DNA from: Desulfohalobiaceae bacterium
GTDB lineage: Bacteria > Desulfobacterota > Desulfovibrionia > Desulfovibrionales > Desulfothermaceae
Length of the DNA: 32,092 nt
Direction: 5' to 3'
Assembly (NCBI GenBank): GCA_021737615.1
Contig: JAIPDR010000020.1
Span: forward strand, 1 to 32,092
Each line of letters opens with the position of its first letter. Within the stretch, counting starts at the first letter, position 1. Both the position numbers and the translations under genes were made by a program. Below are positions 1 to 7,368 of the stretch, in pieces. Below the pieces are notes generated by a model. That model was not told the origin of the DNA. It saw only the letters and a program-made list of their open reading frames with translations, and did no database searches.

Positions 1-41
1 CACGAACCGATCACAGAGCTCTCTTTCGCTTCAACGCTTCC

Positions 42-216
42 GGCTCTTGGTTTTCTAAGGCTTGCTCACGGGGGATCTTTGCCCCCTCCGGACTCTTTGT
101 TTTGTTCTTTGGCAAACTGCCTTTCTGCAATAAAAATATATCTCTTTCTTCAGGTTGCATGCTGAGGCCACGGTCCGGTTTCCCCCGGCGAGCAAGCCTA
201 AGAAAACCTTAGAGCC
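42..216. repeat. inverted-repeat element, ~35 bp arms
   Basis: The arm at 42-75 and the reverse complement of 182-216 match over about 34 positions with two small indels and a few mismatches. The core is GGTTTTCT(A/T)AGGCTTGCTC on both sides, flanked by GGCTCT outside and a G5 run inside. The arms enclose about 106 bp that do not code for a recognisable protein. The structure could be a small non-autonomous (MITE-like) element, a structured RNA or an old rearrangement; nothing in this window decides between these. No flanking target-site duplication is evident. Confidence 0.5.
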
Positions 217-235
217 TCCCAGCGAGGTCGCTCAA

Positions 236-257
236 GAGAACCCTGTAACCGGTTCTC
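236..257. repeat. 7-bp hairpin (GAGAACC/GGTTCTC)
   Basis: GAGAACC at 236-242 pairs perfectly with GGTTCTC at 251-257 around an 8-nt loop. It sits just right of the inverted-repeat element. No U-tract follows on either strand, so calling it a terminator would be speculative. Confidence 0.35.
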
Positions 258-496
258 TACCCTGTGACCTATTGTTTGCCTGGTAAGTTTCTTCATTGAT
301 CAAACTGGCAGTTATGGACTTCAACATCAGCATAACAGCATGCCTGTGTATTATAATAAATATTCAACAGTTACATATCAGCACTGCCAGAGGCAGGGCT
401 GATACCTGAAACCTGTGAAATGTCCAATTTTGATGTCAAAGTAATCATTTTAAGCAGTTAACTTTCATAATTGGAACAGGTGTACGAAATCTGATC

Positions 497-946
497 TTAC
501 GGCCCTACCAGCACAAGTTCTCTTTCCGGCCAGTCCTGAATCGTCTCCAGGGCCTGCTCGGTCAGCTCCTGCATCAGGAACCCGTGTTCATATCCGGCCA
601 GATGCAGGATGCCGTGGGCCAGCAAACGGTAGAGATGTTCGGCCGGATCCTGGCCATAGAGGCGGGCTTCCCGGAGAAGGGTTTCCACGGAAAGGCAGAT
701 CTGACCGAGGCACCGCCCCCCGGTCTCGGTCTGCTCCGGAAAACTGAGGACGTTGGTCGGTCCGCAGAGCCCGAGAAAACTGTTGTTCAAACCGCTAATG
801 CCCCGGTCTCCGGTCAATTGCAGGACAAGTCGGCTGTCCTGCATTGCCAGGGTATCCAATATGAGGTCCAGGCCCCTTGCAAGTGTCCTTTTGGACAGGG
901 CGGCGGCCCCTGAAATCCTCGAATCGTCGATCTCAAGCTCGATCAC
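497..946 (-). CDS. ybeY: endoribonuclease YbeY (16S rRNA maturation)
   Basis: YbeY is a single-domain zinc metalloprotein needed for 16S rRNA 3'-end maturation and ribosome quality control in the cytoplasm. The family signature HGxLHLxGYDH is visible near residues 110-120 as HGILHLAGYEH, with all three zinc-ligand histidines kept and Asp replaced by Glu. The longest frame starts at a GTG at 961, but a GTG at 946 has AAGG six bases upstream and gives an N-terminus (MIELEID) closer to the usual YbeY start, so I chose 946 (149 aa). It lies 30 nt after the phoH stop and is surely co-transcribed with phoH. In many bacteria a 7TM-HD gene (pgpH) lies between phoH and ybeY; it is absent here. Confidence 0.93.
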   Translation of the reverse strand: MIELEIDDSRISGAAALSKRTLARGLDLILDTLAMQDSRLVLQLTGDRGISGLNNSFLGLCGPTNVLSFPEQTETGGRCLGQICLSVETLLREARLYGQDPAEHLYRLLAHGILHLAGYEHGFLMQELTEQALETIQDWPERELVLVGP

Positions 947-976
947 TTCACACCTTTGCACCGTGGACGCGGGACT

Positions 977-1951
977 CTATTTTTGGGCGTATTCCTCATA
1001 GGCCTGGACGATCTTGACCACCAAATCGTGCCTGACCACATCCGGATGCTGAAAATGAACAAAGCCGACGTCTTCAATCCCGGAAAGGACCTCTTTCGCC
1101 TGGAGCAGTCCGGATTTGACGCTGCCGGGCAGATCGATCTGGGTTATGTCTCCTGTGATCAGAGCCTTGGAGCCTTGCCCCATCCTGGTCAAAAACATCT
1201 TCATCTGTTCCGGGGTCGTATTCTGGGCCTCGTCGAGAATGATAAAGGCCCGGTTCAAGGTTCTGCCCCGCATGAATGCCAGGGGGGCGATCTCAATGAC
1301 TCCGGTCTGGATCATCTCCTGGACCTTTTTGAAATCGAGCATTTCATAAAGGGCATCATATAAGGGGCGCAGATAGGGGTCGATCTTCTCCAGGATATCT
1401 CCGGGTAAAAATCCGAGCTTTTCGCCCGCCTCCAGGGCCGGCCTGGTCAGAATCAGCTTTCGGACCTTTCCCTGGAGCAGAAAAGACACAGCCATGGCCA
1501 CCGCCAGATAGGTCTTGCCCGTCCCGGCGGGTCCGATGCCGAAAACCAGTTCTTTCTCCCTGATTTTTTGCAAATATTTACGTTGATTGACGCTTTTGGG
1601 GGCCACCGTCTTCTTTGGAGAGACCGCAAACACGGTATCCGCGAATATTTGCTTCAGATCGGCCCCGGGGTCCTGCAGCAATATCCTGAGGGCGTCTTCC
1701 ATGTCCTTTTCAAAAAAGGAGCGTCCGGAGCGCAAAATATCGTACAACTGGACCAGACAATTACAGGCGGTATGCAGAGGGCCTTCTTCGTCGGCCAGCA
1801 AATTCAGCTTGTTCCCGCGAACATGAACGATTATTCCCAGTTTGTCCCGGAGCAGATCGATATTTTTTTCCTGAGGCCCAAACAGTTCCCTGGCGACAGA
1901 ACTCTCTTGAAATTCAATTTCCTTTTCAAATCTTGGCTGAGTGCTATTCAT
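977..1951 (-). CDS. PhoH-like ATPase (PhoL/YbeZ type)
   Basis: This is a P-loop ATPase of the PhoH family, the usual partner of YbeY in RNA metabolism. Walker A is GPAGTGKT at about residue 137 and Walker B is IILDEAQN about 100 residues later; a sensor-like LITGDITQIDLP segment follows. The N-terminal ~100 residues form the small PhoH-family extension. The frame stays open to a TTG at 2029, but those 26 extra codons run through a 7-bp tandem repeat, so the ATG at 1951 (preceded by GAGAGA) is preferred, giving 324 aa, normal for the family. It follows moaA by about 190 nt on the same strand and directly precedes ybeY. The exact cellular substrate of PhoH-like proteins is not settled. Confidence 0.93.
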   Translation of the reverse strand: MNSTQPRFEKEIEFQESSVARELFGPQEKNIDLLRDKLGIIVHVRGNKLNLLADEEGPLHTACNCLVQLYDILRSGRSFFEKDMEDALRILLQDPGADLKQIFADTVFAVSPKKTVAPKSVNQRKYLQKIREKELVFGIGPAGTGKTYLAVAMAVSFLLQGKVRKLILTRPALEAGEKLGFLPGDILEKIDPYLRPLYDALYEMLDFKKVQEMIQTGVIEIAPLAFMRGRTLNRAFIILDEAQNTTPEQMKMFLTRMGQGSKALITGDITQIDLPGSVKSGLLQAKEVLSGIEDVGFVHFQHPDVVRHDLVVKIVQAYEEYAQK

Positions 1952-2005
1952 TCTCTCGTGTTTTGAAAAATGAAAGCCAGGGATCGTCCTTCCGGCAATC
2001 TCCAT

Positions 2006-2026
2006 TTTCCAATATTCAATGTTCAA
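2006..2026. repeat. heptamer tandem repeat, 3 units
   Basis: Three consecutive 7-mers, TTTCCAA, TATTCAA and TGTTCAA, occupy 2006-2026 between moaA and phoH. They share a 7-bp period with TTCAA/TCCAA ends. They overlap only the doubtful N-terminal extension of phoH. Their relation to the second array in the same gap is by period and not by unit sequence. Confidence 0.5.
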
Positions 2027-2110
2027 CAATCACCTTTGCTCATAGGCTTTAAGAAAAAGTTTTTGGATTTATGCCAGATAACCAACTCTTATTCTTTGTC
2101 TTAACAATCG

Positions 2111-2138
2111 AAAATCCAAAATCCAAAATCTAAAATTC
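2111..2138. repeat. heptamer tandem repeat, 4 units
   Basis: Four consecutive 7-mers read AAAATCC, AAAATCC, AAAATCT and AAAATTC, ending two bases before the moaA stop codon region (2141). The partly matching 7-mer before them suggests a further decayed unit. This resembles the short tandemly repeated heptamers known from cyanobacterial intergenic DNA; no function is evident. Confidence 0.7.
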
Positions 2139-2140
2139 TA

Positions 2141-3130
2141 TCAGCCACCGATAGACGACATCCGCCGGCCGCAGACCGAGACACACTTCCTTTTTGCCTG
2201 CAATAGTTCATGCCCTATGGGTTTCCCGGCTCCGGCCTCGCGCATGACCTTCAGGACCGCTTCAACTCCTTCGGAAGATCGGAGAGGAGACATCAGGTCG
2301 TACTCCACGTCGGAAAAGAGGCAGGTCCTTAATTTTCCGTCCGGTGTGATCCGAAAACGGTTGCAGGTTGCGCAGAAATGGTTTGAAAGCGGTGAAATCA
2401 AACCGATCCTGCCCCGGCCCTCGACCAGGGAATACATCCTGGCCGGGCCGTGGTTTTCACTCTCGTGATCCACAGGCGCCACTGCGGCAATTCTTTGGAC
2501 ATCGGCCAGGATTTTCTCGGCAGACCAGAAATACTGTTCTCCCCAGGCTGAACCTTCCCCCACTGGCATGAATTCGATAAATCTGACATCCACCGGATTT
2601 TTTTGTGCAAAATGGACAAAATCAACCAGTTCGCCGTCGTTGAAGCCATTCAGGGCCACGCAATTGATTTTAACCTTGATCCCGGCTTCAAGGCAATCGT
2701 CAATGGCCTGTCTGACCCTGGTGAAATAGTCCCGCCCGGTTATACGCCCATACTTTTCCCTGTTCAGGGTATCCAGCGAGATATTCAACCAGCGGATGCC
2801 GATATCATGCAGAAGCCGAACCCTGCCCTCAAGGAGGGTGCCGTTTGTGGTCACCCGGATATCCAGATCAGGGAGCTCAGATCTAAGGAGGCCGAGAAAC
2901 TCGGTAAAGTCTTTGCGGGCAAAGGGCTCGCCTCCGGTCAGGCGCACCTTGTTCACCCCGAGGGAATCGGTCAGACGAATCAGCGAAAGACACTCTTCAT
3001 AGGTCAGGATATCGTTATGGGTCAGATAAGCAAGGGTCTCGCTGTTGGAGCAATAGTAGCACTTCAGGTTGCACCTGTCGGTTACACTTAACCGCAAGTA
3101 GTTAATTTTTCTTCCAAAACCATCTATCAT
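2141..3130 (-). CDS. moaA: GTP 3',8-cyclase MoaA (molybdopterin synthesis)
   Basis: MoaA is a radical-SAM enzyme that converts GTP to 3',8-cyclo-7,8-dihydro-GTP, the first committed step of molybdenum cofactor synthesis. The SAM-binding [4Fe-4S] cluster motif CxxxCxxC is at residues 20-27 (CNLKCYYC), and the C-terminal second cluster is indicated by CATCNRF followed about 14 residues later by another Cys (LRTCLFS). The protein ends in Gly-Gly, which the family needs for activity. The frame extends to a GTG at 3196, but the ATG at 3130 yields the typical MIDxFGRKINYLRLS start and 329 aa, the normal length, so I used that. The gene is divergent from the Smr gene across about 80 bp. No Moco riboswitch is visible in that short gap and no other moa gene is in the window. 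Confidence 0.95.
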   Translation of the reverse strand: MIDGFGRKINYLRLSVTDRCNLKCYYCSNSETLAYLTHNDILTYEECLSLIRLTDSLGVNKVRLTGGEPFARKDFTEFLGLLRSELPDLDIRVTTNGTLLEGRVRLLHDIGIRWLNISLDTLNREKYGRITGRDYFTRVRQAIDDCLEAGIKVKINCVALNGFNDGELVDFVHFAQKNPVDVRFIEFMPVGEGSAWGEQYFWSAEKILADVQRIAAVAPVDHESENHGPARMYSLVEGRGRIGLISPLSNHFCATCNRFRITPDGKLRTCLFSDVEYDLMSPLRSSEGVEAVLKVMREAGAGKPIGHELLQAKRKCVSVCGRRMSSIGG

Positions 3131-3213
3131 CTTGGCGGTACCATGATTGTAAAGCCGTACGGCTTGATAATTTTCCCGGACAAAGCTACAAAACACCCTG
3201 AGACGGGGACTGT

Positions 3214-3888
3214 ATGAAATACAAAAGCTTTAAGCAACTGCCAAAGATAAAAAATAAGGACAAATCAGTCCAAAGTCAAACCAGGGACGAGACCGGACCT
3301 GAAAAAGATACGGAATCAGAAGCCGATATTTTTCTCCGGGCCATGGAGCAGGTCACCCCCTTATCCAGCCGGGGCGGCCGGAAGATTGCGCAAAAGCCGG
3401 CAAAACCCGGGATCAAGGCCCCTGATCAGAAACAGAACGGGAAAAAACATCTCCAAGACCTTCTGGACGGCAAAATCGAATTCGAGATTTCCTTAACAGA
3501 CGAATTTCTCCATGGCAATGTCCTGGGACTTGACCCCCGTATTTCCAGAAAGCTCCAGGCCGGGCAGTTCAGCCCGGAAAACCATCTTGACCTGCACGGT
3601 CAGAATGCAGATCAGGCCTTTTCCAGCCTGATCCATTTTATCCGGGACAACTATGTCAACAGCAGGCGCTGCCTGCTCATCATCCCGGGACGCGGCAGAA
3701 ATTCTCCGGAAGGACGCGGTGTCCTGCGGGACCAGATCCAGATCTGGTTGACCAGGGATCCCCTGAAACGGGTCATTCTGGCTTTTTCCACGGCCAGGCC
3801 CAGACACGGCGGCACGGGAGCCTTGTATATTCTACTGCGGCGGTATAAAAAATCCAAGGGAAAAATCTTCTGGGAACGATACACCTGA
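3214..3888 (+). CDS. Smr-domain protein
   Basis: A 224-aa protein with a C-terminal Smr domain, a fold linked to nucleic-acid nicking and, in SmrB and MutS2 relatives, to mRNA cleavage at collided ribosomes. The domain starts at LDLHG (about residue 126), followed by the GRG loop (PGRGRNSPEGRGVL) and the final ARPRHGGTGALYILLRR segment. The first ~80 residues are charged and low-complexity, as expected for a linker or disordered tail. A GGGGA ribosome binding site lies just before the ATG. It is transcribed away from moaA and toward ftsY; a hairpin directly after its stop codon separates it from ftsY. Which Smr subfamily it belongs to, and its RNA or DNA target, cannot be read from the sequence. 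Confidence 0.88.
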   Translation: MKYKSFKQLPKIKNKDKSVQSQTRDETGPEKDTESEADIFLRAMEQVTPLSSRGGRKIAQKPAKPGIKAPDQKQNGKKHLQDLLDGKIEFEISLTDEFLHGNVLGLDPRISRKLQAGQFSPENHLDLHGQNADQAFSSLIHFIRDNYVNSRRCLLIIPGRGRNSPEGRGVLRDQIQIWLTRDPLKRVILAFSTARPRHGGTGALYILLRRYKKSKGKIFWERYT

Positions 3889-3889
3889 T

Positions 3890-3913
3890 CAGAAAATTGC
3901 AGGCAATTTTCTG
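3890..3913. terminator. 11-bp palindrome after the Smr gene
   Basis: CAGAAAATTGC (3890-3900) and GCAATTTTCTG (3903-3913) pair perfectly with a 2-nt centre. It begins one base after the Smr-gene stop codon. The 3' side continues GATTTATAA rather than a clean U-tract, so it may be an attenuator or an mRNA 3'-end structure between the Smr gene and ftsY. Confidence 0.5.
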
Positions 3914-3942
3914 GATTTATAACCACGCACGAGGTTTACGAA

Positions 3943-5295
3943 ATGGGTTTTTTTTCCAAGATCAAGAAGCTCTGGAAAACCGGGCCGGAGACTGAAGAGG
4001 CGGTCCCGACTCCCGGGGAAGGGCAGCCTGTCGAGACACTCCCTGAAGAAGAGCAGGCTGTTGCGCAATCGCTGCGGGCCGAAGACACCCGGGAAGCCGG
4101 GGACTGGAAACAGGAATTGCAGCTCTCCCTGCAGCAGGCCAGCCCCAGGCTGAGCGCCTGGCTGGACATCATCCTGGAGGATCTGGAATATGCCGACCAC
4201 CGCCTCTGGTCCAGACTGGAATTTCTTTTTGAGTCACTGGAGGTCCCGGCTGCCGAGGCCTCGGATTTTATCGCCCGATTCAAGAAATGGCTCCTGGACA
4301 TGGACTATGAGCATATATCAGAATTCCGTTCCGAGCTTCAGTACCGCCTGGCCCTGGCCCTGGATCTGGAGGACGAGGAAGACGAAAGAAGCCGGCTGTT
4401 CATCAAGCTCTCCAATGGTCTCAACAAGACCAAGGAACAACTCTCCAAACGCATAGACGGACTCCTTCTTTCCAGTTCCGGATTCGACGCCGGTTTCTGG
4501 GAAGAATTGGAAGAGATCCTCATCCTGGCCGACGTCGGGTTTCAGACCAGCACGACCCTGGTTGAGCGGATGCAAAGAAGGGTCAGGGAGGAGAAGATAA
4601 GCGATCCCGAGGCCTTTAAAGAGGCCTTTCAACAGGAACTGGCACAGATCTTTCCGGCCCAGCCGAAGAAAATCAAACCAGCTCCGCCCGAGGTCATCCT
4701 GACGGTCGGGGTCAACGGGGTGGGCAAGACCACGACCATTGCCAAACTGGCCCATCGGGCTCAAATGCAGGGTCAAAAGGTCATGCTCGCGGCCGGGGAC
4801 ACCTTCAGGGCCGCCGGGATCGAGCAGCTCGAAATCTGGGCCGAAAGGGCCGGGGCCGGATTTTATAAGAAGGATGCGGGTTCAGATCCGGCAGCCGTGG
4901 CCTTTGAAGCCATGCAAGCTGCGCTCAAGGAAAACTATGATCTGTTGATCATCGACACTGCCGGGCGGCTGCACACCCAGACCAACCTGATGCAGGAGCT
5001 GAAAAAGATCAAAAGGGTCCTGAACAAAATGAGCCCTGGCGCGCCGCACCGGACCATGCTTGTCGTCGACGGGACCTCGGGGCAAAACGTCGTTGCCCAG
5101 ACCAGGCTCTTCAATGAAGGGGTGGAAGTGGACGAGATCGTCATCACCAAGCTGGACGGCACAGCCAAGGGGGGCGTCATTCTGGGAATCGCCATGGAGC
5201 AGAAAATCCCCATCACTTTTGTCGGCCTCGGGGAAAAAATGGAGGACCTGCGTCCCTTCAGCGGCGAAGATTTCGCCAGGGCACTGCTCTCATAG
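3943..5295 (+). CDS. ftsY: signal recognition particle receptor FtsY
   Basis: FtsY is the SRP receptor GTPase that docks ribosome-nascent chain complexes at the inner membrane. The NG domain carries the G1 loop GVNGVGKTTT near residue 256, DTFRAAGIEQL, the G3 DTAGRL near 337, the G4 TKLD near 402 and the closing GLGEKMEDLRPF. The N-terminus MGFFSKIKKLWK is a short basic amphipathic segment of the kind that binds membrane, followed by about 50 acidic residues. A further ~100-residue helical, charged region (about 70-150) precedes the N domain, making the protein (450 aa) longer than minimal FtsY. It sits 54 nt downstream of the Smr gene and may be read with it. No terminator is obvious in the 112 bp before the convergent HD-GYP gene. 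Confidence 0.97.
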   Translation: MGFFSKIKKLWKTGPETEEAVPTPGEGQPVETLPEEEQAVAQSLRAEDTREAGDWKQELQLSLQQASPRLSAWLDIILEDLEYADHRLWSRLEFLFESLEVPAAEASDFIARFKKWLLDMDYEHISEFRSELQYRLALALDLEDEEDERSRLFIKLSNGLNKTKEQLSKRIDGLLLSSSGFDAGFWEELEEILILADVGFQTSTTLVERMQRRVREEKISDPEAFKEAFQQELAQIFPAQPKKIKPAPPEVILTVGVNGVGKTTTIAKLAHRAQMQGQKVMLAAGDTFRAAGIEQLEIWAERAGAGFYKKDAGSDPAAVAFEAMQAALKENYDLLIIDTAGRLHTQTNLMQELKKIKRVLNKMSPGAPHRTMLVVDGTSGQNVVAQTRLFNEGVEVDEIVITKLDGTAKGGVILGIAMEQKIPITFVGLGEKMEDLRPFSGEDFARALLS

Positions 5296-5407
5296 TCTCT
5301 TTGATTGGAGGTTCTTTCCGTTTATATACCGATTGGCTGCCGGTTTTACAGCCGGGCCTGCAGGTCCTTGTTCAGCAGGGCTATTTTTGTAAGGAAATCA
5401 TGCTGGA

Positions 5408-7357
5408 TCAGTTACTCTTGCCGGTACAGCGATAGCCGTAGGTCTTTTCATAGTACCTGGCAAAGGCGTCTACAACTTCAGGAACAAATTCTACTCCTTT
5501 TTTCTCGAAGAGCAGCCCAAAGGCTTTATCCAAGGGCATCGGGTCACGGTAATGCCTTTTCGCCGTGATGGCCTCAAAAACATCAGCGACAGAAATAATG
5601 CTTGATTCCAGGCTGATATCTCCTGAAAGCAGACCGTTCGGATACCCCTTGCCGTCCAGTCTTTCATGGTGGGAGGAGGCGATTTCCGGCACTCGATCAA
5701 AACCGTCCTCAAAGATGATCTTGTTCAAGATTTTCCTTGTATGTACTACATGTGTCTTGATCACATCGTATTCCTGATCATTGAGCTTGCCGGGCTTTTT
5801 CAGAATTGCGTCCGGGACGCCTATCTTCCCGTAATCGTGTAACAGGGCCGCGACCTGAACCACCTCGCATCTATCTTCCGGGAGACCAAGTTCCAGGCAG
5901 ATACCGACCGCATACTCCGTGACCTGCTGGGAATGGCCGGCTGTCAAAGGGTCCCTGGCGTCTATGCTCGCCGCCAGAGTCTGCAGAAGAGACTTGAACT
6001 GGTTTTCTTTCGTCTCAATAAGTTCGGCATTGTTAAGGCTGATACCGATCATATGAGCGAACCCCATGAGCAGGTTCTTGTCTCTCTCGGCCAAAGGCTT
6101 TTTGGACTTGATATTATCCACGGCCAGTACCCCCAGGGACCGTCGTTCGTAGAGGATGGGACAGCAGATGAATGACCTGGTCCCGAGCATTCGGGCGACC
6201 TTAAGGCTTCTGCTCGAGAGATCATCTTCTATTTTATTGACGTCATTGATTAAAAACGGCTTTTGCTTCCGGTAGGAAACCACAAAAACTCCCTTTGAAT
6301 CAGGATTATCCAGGCGAAAAGAGGCTTTTTGCAGCATCGCGTACTGTTCCTGGCTATAGCCAAATCCCTCTATGTACTCGAGCCTGGGGCCATCTCCGTT
6401 CCCTCCGGCAAGCAGAATCATGCCCCGATCAAAATTCAAGCGAAAGTTGAGGATCTCGACAAACTTGTTTAGGACGTTGTCGCTGCTGGTCTGCTTGGTA
6501 ATGGCCGCCCCGATCTCATATGTCATCAGGGAGTTGTTATAGTTGATTTCGCTTTGTTCAAACAGCTCATCCGTCGTGTCTTTCAAATCGGCCAACCGTG
6601 AATGCAACTCCCTGTTTTCAAACAAAAGGGCGGTAAGTTCAGCCGGAAAAATCACAAGGAGAGCCGACACAAAAATGGCCGCTACTGTTCCCAGGGGCAG
6701 AAAGAAGGATAGAAGCAGCGATGCGATCGGAACTGCCAGGGCTGCATAGTGGGAGACCTGTTTCAAGCGAAGATAAAAAGGCTTTTTCCAGGTGATGAGA
6801 TACCGGCAGACATCGCCACTGCAGAAAAGACATTCCGGATGTTCAATCCTCACCAGTTGGTTGTTGCACAACTGAATGACCGCCTCAAAAAAACCGATTC
6901 TCTGTTCGCACTGATGCCTGCTTTCGCTTGCGCCCTCCTTTTCTTTGACCCTGACCTCCATGGCGTTATTTCCGATTTTTCTGGACTCGTATTCCAGGGA
7001 CCTGGAGAAAAAATTCCCGGCCTTTTCTACCAAAGAACACATCGCACTCGGGGTGAGCAGGCCGAAAGCCCAGCGTTTCAAAAACCCGAAATCCTCCCCT
7101 GAGGCCAGGTACCGACCCGCTTCTCTGGCCAATTGAACATCCCCGGTCAACTGAACCCCTTTCTCGTAAAACGCTTCAAACTGTTTCCGGGTGAACCAAT
7201 GATCCGGGTCAATGATCTCATATCGTTCTATCCCTGCGGCCCTCAACAAAACTTCCGAATCAACCTCAGGGTATTTTTTATCTATGTATTTCATATACAT
7301 ATCGAACAACCGGCTGCTGTAAATCCTGGCTTCTGCTATGCAGTCCTGTTGAAGCAC
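5408..7357 (-). CDS. membrane sensor with GAF and HD-GYP domains
   Basis: A predicted cyclic-di-GMP phosphodiesterase of 649 aa. The C-terminal HD-GYP domain (about 440-640) has the metal-binding HDYGKIG (about 507) and the signature HHERLDGKGYP (about 565-576). A GAF-like domain lies at about 270-425. Two membrane segments at about 202-245 (VSHYAALAVPIASLLL, TVAAIFVSALLVIF) precede a coiled segment. The first ~190 residues form a soluble sensor that ends in a Cys-containing stretch, CLFCSGDVC, resembling the ends of V4R-like or heme/NO-associated sensor domains; this resemblance is from memory and tentative. The GTG start at 7357 follows GGTGGTGA and lies 11 nt after the stop of the upstream PilZ gene, so the two are an operon. 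The ligand sensed is unknown. Confidence 0.9.
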   Translation of the reverse strand: MLQQDCIAEARIYSSRLFDMYMKYIDKKYPEVDSEVLLRAAGIERYEIIDPDHWFTRKQFEAFYEKGVQLTGDVQLAREAGRYLASGEDFGFLKRWAFGLLTPSAMCSLVEKAGNFFSRSLEYESRKIGNNAMEVRVKEKEGASESRHQCEQRIGFFEAVIQLCNNQLVRIEHPECLFCSGDVCRYLITWKKPFYLRLKQVSHYAALAVPIASLLLSFFLPLGTVAAIFVSALLVIFPAELTALLFENRELHSRLADLKDTTDELFEQSEINYNNSLMTYEIGAAITKQTSSDNVLNKFVEILNFRLNFDRGMILLAGGNGDGPRLEYIEGFGYSQEQYAMLQKASFRLDNPDSKGVFVVSYRKQKPFLINDVNKIEDDLSSRSLKVARMLGTRSFICCPILYERRSLGVLAVDNIKSKKPLAERDKNLLMGFAHMIGISLNNAELIETKENQFKSLLQTLAASIDARDPLTAGHSQQVTEYAVGICLELGLPEDRCEVVQVAALLHDYGKIGVPDAILKKPGKLNDQEYDVIKTHVVHTRKILNKIIFEDGFDRVPEIASSHHERLDGKGYPNGLLSGDISLESSIISVADVFEAITAKRHYRDPMPLDKAFGLLFEKKGVEFVPEVVDAFARYYEKTYGYRCTGKSN

Positions 7358-7368
7358 GTCACCACCAC

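Larger units (their letters stand above)
1..496. other. non-coding region downstream of ybeY
   Basis: No reading frame here looks like a protein. The left half (42-216) is an inverted-repeat element listed separately, followed by a 7-bp hairpin at 236-257. The right half (about 260-496) is AT-rich and contains only short inverted matches, such as 305-312 with 383-390. I see no tRNA-like cloverleaf and no obvious terminator with a U-tract for ybeY, which ends at 497. The contrast in composition between the GC-rich left half and the AT-rich right half is visible by eye. Confidence 0.6.

Noticed and set aside
1-496. CRISPR array or tRNA in the left non-coding region
   Set aside because: There are no regularly spaced direct repeats and no cloverleaf or T-loop sequence; only inverted repeats are present.
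3131-3213. Moco riboswitch upstream of moaA
   Set aside because: The moaA-Smr gap is only about 80 bp and lacks room and visible helices for the Moco RNA fold.
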